Shown: positions 1 through 5,367 of the stretch, one piece after another
Layout of the letters: every line of letters begins with the position of its first letter
How positions within the stretch are numbered: the first letter of the stretch is position 1
Origin: an archaeon
GTDB lineage: Archaea > Methanobacteriota > Methanobacteria > Methanobacteriales > Methanobacteriaceae
DNA: 5,367 bases
Direction: 5' to 3'
Assembly (NCBI GenBank): GCA_024409145.1
Contig: JAKSUF010000121.1
Span: 1 to 5,367, forward strand
Translations under genes and position numbers: made by a program
The notes under the pieces: generated by a model
What the model was told of the DNA's origin: nothing
The model's database searches: none
Seen by the model: the letters and a program-made list of their open reading frames with translations, nothing else

Positions 1-274
1 TTTCACCAATATTATCTTCACTAATAGTATCTTCACTAATAGTATCTTCACTAATAGTATCTTCAAAATAATACTGTTTAAAATCTCCATTTCTATCATA
101 TTTTATTCTTAAATTTAAAGAATTGCTAGATATAACATTAATTGCTTTTTTAAGATATTCTAAATCATCAATAGAATAATCTTTTCTAAAATTTAAATAA
201 AATGCATCATTATTTGGATTATTTATATCAGAAAAAATAATCATTTTTTGTGAATCAGATAAATCAAAAGTCGT
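1..274 (-). CDS. Nonribosomal peptide synthetase, N-terminal start of a condensation domain (partial, runs off left edge)
   Basis: An open reading frame runs leftward and leaves the window; 91 codons are visible. The translation contains LSDSQKMIIFSDINNP, then FYLNFRKDYSIDDLEYLKKA, then a stretch ending LRIKYDRNGDFKQYY. This matches the first 70 or so residues of NRPS condensation domains: the PLSxxQ opening, the 'LNPxNxxYN' strand, the helix that ends in 'LR.R' and the following strand. The HHxxxDG catalytic motif would lie beyond the edge. C domains form peptide bonds between carrier-bound aminoacyl units in the cytoplasm. The visible end is four copies of an EDTIS-like pentapeptide. No in-frame ATG, GTG or TTG occurs before the ATG at 244, which would remove the conserved LSDSQK. 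The codon correctly spaced after the ribosome site is ACG at 274. The gene is divergent from the STAS gene. It could also be a stand-alone C-domain protein, since only the N-terminus is seen. Confidence 0.75.
5..64 (-). repeat. 15-bp in-frame tandem repeat inside the NRPS start
   Basis: On the plus strand the unit ACTAATAGTATCTTC is perfect at 20-34, 35-49 and 50-64, and a fourth copy at 5-19 differs at two bases. Read on the coding (minus) strand it encodes EDTIS repeated, directly after the first conserved block of the condensation domain. Because the unit is a multiple of three, copy-number change would lengthen or shorten a surface loop without a frameshift. Confidence 0.95.
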
Positions 275-277
275 ATA

Positions 278-286
278 ATCACTTCC
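278..286 (-). promoter_or_regulatory. Ribosome binding site of the NRPS gene, decides the start
   Basis: The minus strand reads GGAAGTGAT, one mismatch from the archaeal anti-SD complement GGAGGTGAT. It is followed by TAT and then ACG at 274. The STAS gene on the other side has the near-identical arrangement AAAAGTGAT-TTAA-ATG. By position, therefore, the ACG stands where an ATG is expected. The first real ATG (244) is about 30 bases further on, too far for this site. Confidence 0.7.
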
Positions 287-351
287 TTTAATTAATTAGT
301 GTAAATTAAATTATAAAATCAACAAATATGTACATTTAATATATTAATAAT

Positions 352-368
352 CATATATAAATTTTGAT
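352..368 (-). promoter_or_regulatory. Archaeal BRE/TATA promoter for the NRPS gene
   Basis: The minus strand reads TCAAAATTTATATATGA, an A-rich BRE-like stretch followed by TTTATATA, which closely fits the methanogen promoter consensus. Transcription would start near 330, giving a leader of roughly 55 bases before the ribosome site and start. The call rests on sequence match and spacing only. Confidence 0.55.
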
Positions 369-385
369 AAATAATCTTATTAATC

Positions 386-401
386 ATAAAAAATATAATA
401 A
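386..401 (+). promoter_or_regulatory. Candidate TATA promoter for the STAS/PPTase genes
   Basis: The plus strand reads ATAAAAAATATAATAA, an A-run followed by a TATA-like core. Transcription would start near 420-425, about 45-50 bases before the STAS ATG. It lies back to back with the minus-strand TATA box about 30 bases away. In DNA this AT-rich, chance matches are common, so the call is weaker than that for the opposite promoter. Confidence 0.35.
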
Positions 402-456
402 TAAGCAAGTTAGAAAGAGAAATAGTTTTAATTAAATAAATTAATTTAAAAATTAA

Positions 457-465
457 AAAAGTGAT
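457..465 (+). promoter_or_regulatory. Ribosome binding site of the STAS gene
   Basis: AAAAGTGAT lies four bases before the ATG at 470 and shares the GTGAT core complementary to the archaeal 16S 3' end. It supports the chosen STAS start. Confidence 0.6.
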
Positions 466-469
466 TTAA

Positions 470-769
470 ATGAATATTGAAAAAGATTTTAAAGAAAAAG
501 AATTAACAATTTTAATTAATGGAAGAATTGATACTTACACTGCTCCTGATCTTGAAGTAGCAATTAATGAAGAATTAGGTAATTTTAATCTATTAATTTT
601 AGATTTTACTGACCTTGAATATATTTCCAGTGCAGGTTTACGTGTACTTGTAGCTACTCAAAAAAAGGCAAAAAAAGAAGATTTCACATTTACAATTAAA
701 AATGTTAATGCAACAGTTAATGAAATCTTAAGAATGTCAAAATTTGACAAAATACTTAATATAGAATAA
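470..769 (+). CDS. STAS-domain protein, anti-sigma-factor-antagonist (SpoIIAA/RsbV) family
   Basis: The 99-residue product is a single STAS domain of full family length. It has the opening strand ELTILINGRIDTYTAPDLE (residues 11-29), the second strand LLILDFTDLEYI (41-52), and the phosphorylation loop ISSAGLRVLV (52-61) leading into the helix. In SpoIIAA and RsbV this loop carries the serine phosphorylated by an anti-sigma kinase and dephosphorylated by a PP2C phosphatase; Ser53/Ser54 are the candidates here, though the DS[ST] of the bacterial proteins is replaced by ISS. The protein is presumably a soluble cytoplasmic partner-switch component. No kinase or phosphatase partner lies in the window. 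It is divergent from the NRPS start and 62 bases upstream of the PPTase. Archaea lack sigma factors, so its target is unknown; from memory, similar proteins beside NRPS genes were described in Methanobrevibacter ruminantium. Confidence 0.88.
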   Translation: MNIEKDFKEKELTILINGRIDTYTAPDLEVAINEELGNFNLLILDFTDLEYISSAGLRVLVATQKKAKKEDFTFTIKNVNATVNEILRMSKFDKILNIE

Positions 770-770
770 T

Positions 771-786
771 AAAAAATACTTTTTTA
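771..786 (+). terminator. Weak A6/T6 hairpin with T-run after the STAS gene
   Basis: AAAAAATACTTTTTTA immediately follows the STAS stop codon: six A residues can pair with six T residues over a 3-base loop. Archaeal termination often needs only a T-run. It may give partial termination before the PPTase gene. The stem is all A-T, so the call is uncertain. Confidence 0.3.
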
Positions 787-831
787 ATTAATCCAATTAT
801 TTTATTCTAACATCAAATATTTAGATTTAAT

Positions 832-1551
832 ATGATTAAATTATTCTATTCCAATATTAAAGATTTAGATCTTAATAAAGGATATTTAAAAGTCTCCTCT
901 CAACGGAAATCTAAAATAGATAATTTTAGATTCGAAAAAGATAAAAAATTAAGTTGTGGAGTTGAACTTCTCCTTTTAAAAGTATTAAAAGATATTGGAA
1001 TTAATAACCCTATTTTTAAATTAGATAAGAATAATAAACCTTATCTATCTAATTATCAAAATATCTATTTTAATCTTTCACATAGCAAAGATTTAATTGC
1101 TTGTGGAATTTCAGATTCTCCATTAGGAGTAGATATTGAATATAATGACCCAAATATTGACTTGAATATAGCTAAACATTACTTTTTTAATAAAGAATAT
1201 CAAGGAATTATTAATTCTAAAAAACCATCAGATGAATTCTTTAATTATTGGGTTTTAAAAGAAAGTTATATGAAATACACAGGATTAGGTTTTAAACTAG
1301 AATTAGACAGTTTTGAGATTAAAATAAATAAGAATAATGATACTATTAATAAAAATACTATTAATAAAAATACTATTAATAAGTATACTAATGTGTATTA
1401 TAACAATATTAACTTAGTAATTAATAATCAAACAAACAACAATATTAAATTTAATTTATTTAATTTAAATGAATATGGATATAAATTAGCTATTGCATCT
1501 AAATATGATGTTAAAGAAATTATTGAAGTAGATGCTAAAGATTTGATATAA
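832..1551 (+). CDS. 4'-phosphopantetheinyl transferase, Sfp type
   Basis: The 239-aa product would transfer the 4'-phosphopantetheine arm from CoA to a serine of carrier-protein domains, converting apo-NRPS to the active holo form. Core motifs are in the usual order: NKPYL (68-72) and FNLSHS (80-85) for CoA binding, GVDIE (99-103) with metal ligands Asp101 and Glu103, and WVLKESYMKYTGLGF (140-154) with catalytic Glu144, the WxxKEAxxKxxGxG signature. The length is typical of the Sfp/Gsp class (Sfp 224 aa) rather than AcpS. An Asn-rich insertion at 163-205 includes three TINKN-like pentapeptides. The ATG at 832 has no visible SD, so initiation may be leaderless or coupled to the STAS transcript; a poor TATA-like stretch lies near 797-807. 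Archaea of this group lack the fatty-acid synthase that usually needs such an enzyme, which points to the neighbouring NRPS as substrate. Confidence 0.92.
   Translation: MIKLFYSNIKDLDLNKGYLKVSSQRKSKIDNFRFEKDKKLSCGVELLLLKVLKDIGINNPIFKLDKNNKPYLSNYQNIYFNLSHSKDLIACGISDSPLGVDIEYNDPNIDLNIAKHYFFNKEYQGIINSKKPSDEFFNYWVLKESYMKYTGLGFKLELDSFEIKINKNNDTINKNTINKNTINKYTNVYYNNINLVINNQTNNNIKFNLFNLNEYGYKLAIASKYDVKEIIEVDAKDLI
1342..1386 (+). repeat. 15-bp in-frame tandem repeat inside the PPTase gene
   Basis: ACTATTAATAAAAAT occurs at 1342-1356 and 1357-1371 identically, and at 1372-1386 with two changes, encoding TINKN, TINKN and TINKY. It lies downstream of the last catalytic motif, in a low-complexity Asn/Ile/Lys loop. 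Copy-number variation would leave the active site and frame intact. Confidence 0.93.
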
Positions 1552-1564
1552 TTTAATACGAGAG

Positions 1565-1574
1565 TATAAATAAA
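1565..1574 (+). promoter_or_regulatory. Candidate TATA box for the TDT transporter gene
   Basis: TATAAATAAA lies 14 bases after the PPTase stop, preceded by the relatively GC-containing ACGAGAG. A start of transcription about 25 bases on would fall near 1593. That is compatible with translation from the ATG at 1638 and not from the TTG at 1575. Confidence 0.35.
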
Positions 1575-1637
1575 TTGACTTATTCATCAATTTATTCTAA
1601 AAAAACTATTTTTACATTAAAAAAATATGATGATAAT

Positions 1638-2540
1638 ATGAATTTAATAAAAAAACTACCCTTACCTATATGTGGAACAATGCTTGGACTATTTGCAGTA
1701 GGTAATTTAATATCTGACTATTTCCTTCTTGGAAAATATATTTGTGGAGCTATTGGATTCATATTATTAATACTAGTTTTAACTAAATTAATTAAATACC
1801 CAAAAGATATTTTAAATGATTTTAAAAATCCAATTATAACAAGTGTTTCTGGAACATTTTTAATGTCTTTAATTATTCTAAGTACATATATTGCTCCTTT
1901 TAATATAATGTTTGCGTCATATTTATGGATGTTTGCAGTATTTCTATTTGCAATACTAATTATTTACTTTACAATAATGTTTTTTATTAAAAATTTTGAA
2001 TTAAAAAATGTTTATGCTAGTTATTATATTACATATATTGGAATTGTAATTGCATCTGTAAGCTCTCCATTATATAATCAAATAATTATAGGAAAATTAA
2101 TTTTTATATTTGGATCCATTTCATTCATATTCTTACTTGGATTAACTGCATACAGATATTTAAAATTAAAAACCCCAGAGCAATTTAAACCATTAATTTG
2201 TATTAATGCAGCACCATTTAGTTTGCTTCTTTATGGTTATTTAAAAACATTTACAAATATTTCATATGAATTTGTAATTTTTATGTTTATATTTGCTGTA
2301 ATATTCTATATATTTGCAATAGCTAAGTTTTTAGAATATAGAACTATTCCATTTTATCCAAGTTATTCTGCATTTGCCTTTCCATTTGTAGTAGCGGCTC
2401 TTGCATCAAAAGCAACATCATTATGTTTAAAAATAGATTATTTGAATTATTTAGTTTATATTCAGACCACAATAGCTGTTTTATTAGTGTTTTATGTATT
2501 TTTTAATTATTGTAAATTCTTGTTTACTGAATATAATTAA
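1638..2540 (+). CDS. TDT/TehA (SLAC1-like) family membrane transporter
   Basis: From the ATG at 1638 the product is 300 aa with about ten hydrophobic helices, near residues 7-25, 34-51, 66-86, 93-117, 126-143, 150-171, 184-203, 211-231, 241-259 and 269-290. This is the ten-helix layout of the tellurite-resistance/dicarboxylate transporter family (TehA, Mae1, Ssu1, SLAC1). Family-like segments are LPICGTMLGLFAVGNL in helix 1, NPIITSVSGTFLMSLIILST in helix 3, ASYYITYIGIV in helix 5 and PEQFKPLICINAAPFSLLLY around helix 7. The family forms anion channels or carboxylate, sulfite and tellurite exporters; the substrate here cannot be told. An upstream in-frame TTG at 1575 would add 21 polar residues. 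The ATG is preferred because helix 1 begins just after it, GATGAT lies a few bases before it, and a TATA-like box overlaps the TTG region. It is the third gene of a same-strand run and may be transcribed separately. Confidence 0.82.
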   Translation: MNLIKKLPLPICGTMLGLFAVGNLISDYFLLGKYICGAIGFILLILVLTKLIKYPKDILNDFKNPIITSVSGTFLMSLIILSTYIAPFNIMFASYLWMFAVFLFAILIIYFTIMFFIKNFELKNVYASYYITYIGIVIASVSSPLYNQIIIGKLIFIFGSISFIFLLGLTAYRYLKLKTPEQFKPLICINAAPFSLLLYGYLKTFTNISYEFVIFMFIFAVIFYIFAIAKFLEYRTIPFYPSYSAFAFPFVVAALASKATSLCLKIDYLNYLVYIQTTIAVLLVFYVFFNYCKFLFTEYN

Positions 2541-2591
2541 AAATCAAATTTTAATTTATTCTAAAAAATTAAATCAAATTATGAAGAGAAA

Positions 2592-2631
2592 AATAATATT
2601 ATCACTAGTAAAACAAGTGAATAATATTATT
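2592..2631 (-). terminator. AT-rich hairpin between convergent genes
   Basis: AATAATATTATCAC at 2592-2605 pairs with GTG at 2617-2619 and ATAATATTATT at 2621-2631, with one bulged A, around an 11-base loop. It lies 8 bases past the stop of the minus-strand gene. On that strand it is followed by a T-rich tail, so it fits best as that gene's terminator; it may also stop transcription from the TDT gene. The right arm (2620-2631) is itself a perfect 12-bp palindrome. Confidence 0.55.
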
Positions 2632-2638
2632 AAGATCT

Positions 2639-5320
2639 TTAAAGTCCACTAAGTTCTCTCACAAAATCCTCCATAGCATTATAAACTATCTTACCATCAA
2701 CATGGATTGTTGAGTATAAATGAGGGTTAGTTTCATAAGCAAAAACAAATTCTCTAATAGCCTCTGCATTATCTATAGTCTCTATTATCGTGTTTCCAGC
2801 AGTAGTTCTTACTGTAACCACATGTTCTTCACCTTCAACAACCCAAAAGGATTTAGCATTCGGAAAAGAATTTTTTATATTTACTACATCACCCTCTTTG
2901 AGATTAGGCATAGGTTGATTATTCTCAATATCTGGAATACGACTATTCATTATTTTATTACGTTCCATTTCAAGAAGACGTTTTTGTATTTCTTCTTCAG
3001 TTCCATACTTATTAATATTAGTATTAGACTTAGTAGATGTAAAATCATTCTTTTTAAGTTCTTCATTAATATTAAGAGTTTTATCTAAATCCACATCTTC
3101 ATTTATATGATTACCATTACTATTAGTATTAATATCTTCATTTATATGATTACTATTAGCATTAATATCTTCATCCCTATTAATAATATTCTGATTATTT
3201 GGTCTAGCTCTCTCTTGATTAATATCATTCACATGATTATCAGTATTAACTTGAGGAGCATTTCTAGTTTTAATATATTGACGTAAGTCAGTACCTACTT
3301 TTGAACCAGCCATTGCAATAAGGAAATGAGAAACAATATCTTCAGGTACCTTCCAAAGATTATATGAAGTATGAGTTAAACTAGCATAATAAGCATCACC
3401 TGAAATTTTTAAAGCACTACCAACAATACCTCCAACAAAGATACCTGCAACAGGACATCCAGCAAGTCCAAAACCAAATCCAATACCAAATGAAAGAAGT
3501 TGAGTACCAAAACCAAGAAGTTGAAGTGTAACTTTCTTAGCACCAGATGGAGGATAACCATAATTAATAGTAATATTAGTACCATTTATATGATGATTAT
3601 TAATACCAATAGAATTTAAACCAGTACCATTTACTTCTAAACCATCAATAAAGAACTTAGCATCATCATAACTATAAAGATCTGCACCATCACTTTTAGA
3701 ATGTTTATTATCAATAAAAGTACAATTGTTTAAATAATTATGAGCACCATGTGCACCATAAATAGCTCCAGCCCATAAACCGAAATTATTAACAAAAGTA
3801 CAGTCATTACAAACTAATAATCTAAAGTTACTAATAGCCCCTGCATCATCACCTGAATCAGTAATATACTTAACATGATTACCTGAGAAAGTAACATTAT
3901 TAAAGAATACACTACCATTATTCATCACTGCACAATTAAAACCATCAATTGTCAAATTATTAACAAATAAACTAGAAAATCTATTAATAGTAGCAAAATG
4001 ACACTCATCTAAATTTGTAGCCCCAACAAGATTAAACTTATGACCATTACCATTAAATATAACATTACCATAATGAGGACTTAAACCAAGCATATGTTCA
4101 TTAGTTAAATATTGTTTTAATACTGTGACATCAGCATTAAGATTAATAATAAAAGCATCAACATCATTACCCGCATCTCTAATACCATTAATAGCATTAG
4201 CAAGACTAGCTCTACTATCAGTAATATTAAACTCACGAACAACAGGTTCCATAGAATTTCTAAAAATAATACGATAATCAGAACGGTCATGGGAAAACTT
4301 AATCTCAGAATTTGGAGTAGGGATAAAAGCACCAGGCCCATGTAACTTACCTTTATATGGATCCATATAATAAGAATAAACAATACCATTTCCACCTACC
4401 ATAACATCATGACCAGGTCCTTCAAATATCTGATTATTCTCACAAATAGAATTACCTATTTTATTCCTAAAATTCCAAAATGACCAATCCCCTCTATAGC
4501 CTTCATTATCCTTAAAGTAACAATTTATCAAACCGAGTTTAGAATCAGTTCCATTAGAAAAAATTGCACCACCATAAGATCCACGATTATTTATAAAAGA
4601 ACAATTAACACAGCATAAATTAGCACGATTCCAAATTGCACCACCATAATCTCCAAATTTCCAATAATCCATACGATTAGATAAGAACTTAACATTTTGC
4701 AATGCAACATTACCATAATTATTAATCGCTGTATTAAAACCAGATAAAGTTAAATTATTAATAAAAACTTTACCATTTTTACCACATTCCAAGAAATGAT
4801 TCTCCCCATGGTCATTAGGAGAAGAAACAGTAATATTTTTATCATTACCTCTAATAACAAAAACAAAATCTTTATTATTCACAGATAAAATATTAGAACC
4901 ACTAACTTTAATATCTTTAACAATATCAACAAAAACATGATCATAAGTCTTATTACAAGAATCTAAATAATTAGATAAGTCCTTAAAATCTTTTTCACAA
5001 GAAACATTATAACTATAATTAGATTTAGTAGAATTACCATTAGGATTTAGAACAGAATCATTAAGATTAACATTTAAATTAGATGGAACATCACCATTAG
5101 TAAAACTATGACTTGGAGAGTCAACTGTAGAATCATCAACCATAGGAGTTACAGAAATAGAAGGACTATCATCAACAGTTAAATCTGAATGAATATCACC
5201 TATAGATTTAGAATCACTTGCAGAACCATGAATGTCAGTAGCACAAACCATACCTACAGAAAGACAAAACATTACTAACACTAAAATTACAAATAAACTT
5301 TTACTTAATTTTGGATACAT
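2639..5320 (-). CDS. Secreted adhesin-like protein with two Pmp-type beta-helix modules and an unknown C-terminal domain
   Basis: From the ATG at 5320 the product is 893 aa. It opens with a clear signal peptide: KLSK, a hydrophobic core at about 9-25, and cleavage likely after VCA (residue 27). A Ser/Asn/Asp-rich spacer (28-105) follows. Two homologous beta-helix modules (about 175-272 and 441-538) each carry GGAI/AGAI and C[ST]F[IV]NN repeats of the chlamydial Pmp type seen in methanogen adhesin-like proteins. Residues 598-639 are hydrophobic and glycine-rich, 690-772 form an Asn/Asp-rich linker, 774-792 a charged helix, and 808-893 a compact domain I do not recognise. There is no LPxTG and no C-terminal membrane anchor. 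Many NxS/T sequons suggest glycosylation outside the cell. An alternative ATG at 5344 adds 8 residues but would place the AGGAG site inside the gene. It probably binds a host or microbial surface. Confidence 0.85.
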   Translation of the reverse strand: MYPKLSKSLFVILVLVMFCLSVGMVCATDIHGSASDSKSIGDIHSDLTVDDSPSISVTPMVDDSTVDSPSHSFTNGDVPSNLNVNLNDSVLNPNGNSTKSNYSYNVSCEKDFKDLSNYLDSCNKTYDHVFVDIVKDIKVSGSNILSVNNKDFVFVIRGNDKNITVSSPNDHGENHFLECGKNGKVFINNLTLSGFNTAINNYGNVALQNVKFLSNRMDYWKFGDYGGAIWNRANLCCVNCSFINNRGSYGGAIFSNGTDSKLGLINCYFKDNEGYRGDWSFWNFRNKIGNSICENNQIFEGPGHDVMVGGNGIVYSYYMDPYKGKLHGPGAFIPTPNSEIKFSHDRSDYRIIFRNSMEPVVREFNITDSRASLANAINGIRDAGNDVDAFIINLNADVTVLKQYLTNEHMLGLSPHYGNVIFNGNGHKFNLVGATNLDECHFATINRFSSLFVNNLTIDGFNCAVMNNGSVFFNNVTFSGNHVKYITDSGDDAGAISNFRLLVCNDCTFVNNFGLWAGAIYGAHGAHNYLNNCTFIDNKHSKSDGADLYSYDDAKFFIDGLEVNGTGLNSIGINNHHINGTNITINYGYPPSGAKKVTLQLLGFGTQLLSFGIGFGFGLAGCPVAGIFVGGIVGSALKISGDAYYASLTHTSYNLWKVPEDIVSHFLIAMAGSKVGTDLRQYIKTRNAPQVNTDNHVNDINQERARPNNQNIINRDEDINANSNHINEDINTNSNGNHINEDVDLDKTLNINEELKKNDFTSTKSNTNINKYGTEEEIQKRLLEMERNKIMNSRIPDIENNQPMPNLKEGDVVNIKNSFPNAKSFWVVEGEEHVVTVRTTAGNTIIETIDNAEAIREFVFAYETNPHLYSTIHVDGKIVYNAMEDFVRELSGL
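3101..3172 (-). repeat. Imperfect tandem repeat in the Asn/Asp linker of the adhesin-like gene
   Basis: The coding strand has two consecutive units encoding EDINANSNHIN (33 bases) and EDINTNSNGNHIN (39 bases), which differ by a 6-base in-frame insertion and a substitution. A decayed relative (EDVDLDKTLNINEE) follows. This is typical of length-variable linkers in secreted proteins. Confidence 0.7.
3707..4798 (-). repeat. Diverged internal duplication of the beta-helix module
   Basis: The protein encoded at 4505-4798 aligns with that at 3707-4000 with a near-constant offset of 266-267 residues. Matching landmarks are NNLTLSGFN/NNLTIDGFN, YGGAIWN/DAGAISN, CVNCSFINN/CNDCTFVNN, YGGAIF/WAGAIY and NCYFKDN/NCTFIDN. 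The similarity is at protein level and is not an exact DNA repeat, so the duplication is old. Between the modules lies a non-repeat stretch encoding the Pro/Gly-containing segment at 300-365. Confidence 0.75.
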
Positions 5321-5330
5321 AAAAACATTA

Positions 5331-5335
5331 CTCCT
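5331..5335 (-). promoter_or_regulatory. Ribosome binding site of the adhesin-like gene, decides the start
   Basis: The minus strand reads AGGAG ten bases before the ATG at 5320, which begins a well-formed signal peptide. The ATG two bases after the site is out of frame and reaches a stop within eight codons. The ATG at 5344 lies upstream of the site. The start at 5320 is therefore preferred. Confidence 0.6.
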
Positions 5336-5367
5336 AAAAAACATTATTTCAAATAAGATATCAAAAA

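Noticed and set aside
5..64. CRISPR-like array at the left edge
   Set aside because: The copies are 15 bp and directly adjacent with no spacers, and they translate in frame within the NRPS gene.
1575..1637. TTG start for the TDT transporter adding 21 residues
   Set aside because: There is no ribosome site, the added residues are polar and outside the family's core, and a TATA-like box overlaps this position. The ATG at 1638 sits directly before helix 1.
801..2564. TTTATTCTAA occurring at 801-810, 1591-1600 and 2555-2564
   Set aside because: It is tempting as a shared element near gene boundaries, but it is a 10-mer with one C in very AT-rich DNA and sits at inconsistent positions relative to the genes.
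2541..2580. Direct repeat AAATCAAATT at 2541-2550 and 2571-2580
   Set aside because: It is short, AT-rich and not flanking any element; chance is sufficient. No insertion sequence or attachment site signature was seen.
2720..3088. Plus-strand open frame of 122 codons
   Set aside because: It lies wholly antisense to the adhesin-like gene, has Ser/Phe/Ile-rich composition expected from the reverse of an Asn/Asp/Lys-rich coding strand, and has no domain or ribosome site.
4117..4395. Minus-strand open frame of 92 codons
   Set aside because: It is a frame-shifted shadow inside the beta-helix gene; its Leu/Ile/Met-rich translation is the alternative frame of the Asn-rich repeats.
5321..5344. Upstream ATG at 5344 for the adhesin-like protein
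   Set aside because: It would bury the AGGAG ribosome site inside the coding region and add residues ahead of an already complete signal peptide.

Overview
The window is very AT-rich DNA that looks like a host-associated methanogenic archaeon of the Methanobrevibacter/Methanosphaera type. This assignment is an inference. It rests on the secreted, Asn-rich, Pmp-repeat 'adhesin-like' protein on the right, on TATA boxes rather than -35/-10 promoters, and on Shine-Dalgarno sites of the GTGAT kind. No rRNA or marker gene is present to prove it.

Left edge (1-470): on the minus strand is the very beginning of a condensation (C) domain, so a nonribosomal peptide synthetase (NRPS) gene almost certainly runs off the left end. 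Its expected start position reads ACG instead of ATG, and its visible 3' end is a perfect in-frame 15-bp tandem repeat. A divergent promoter region of about 200 bp separates it from the rightward genes.

Middle (470-2540, plus strand): a 99-aa STAS-domain protein (anti-sigma-factor-antagonist family), then a Sfp-type 4'-phosphopantetheinyl transferase with all its core motifs, then a ten-helix membrane protein of the TDT/TehA (SLAC1-like) family. The phosphopantetheinyl transferase is the enzyme that would arm the carrier domains of the NRPS. The STAS protein suggests regulation by a bacterial-style partner switch, although archaea have no sigma factors. Together NRPS start, STAS and PPTase look like one end of an archaeal nonribosomal-peptide locus. 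The transporter may or may not belong to it.

Right (2639-5320, minus strand): a convergent gene for a large secreted beta-helix protein with two homologous Pmp-like modules. After them come a glycine-rich hydrophobic segment, an Asn/Asp-rich repetitive linker and a small unrecognised C-terminal domain. An AT-rich hairpin sits between the convergent stop codons.

The best candidates for something new are the NRPS/STAS/PPTase association, the related 15-bp in-frame repeats in both the NRPS and its PPTase, the ACG start, and the toxin-like layout of the adhesin C-terminus.
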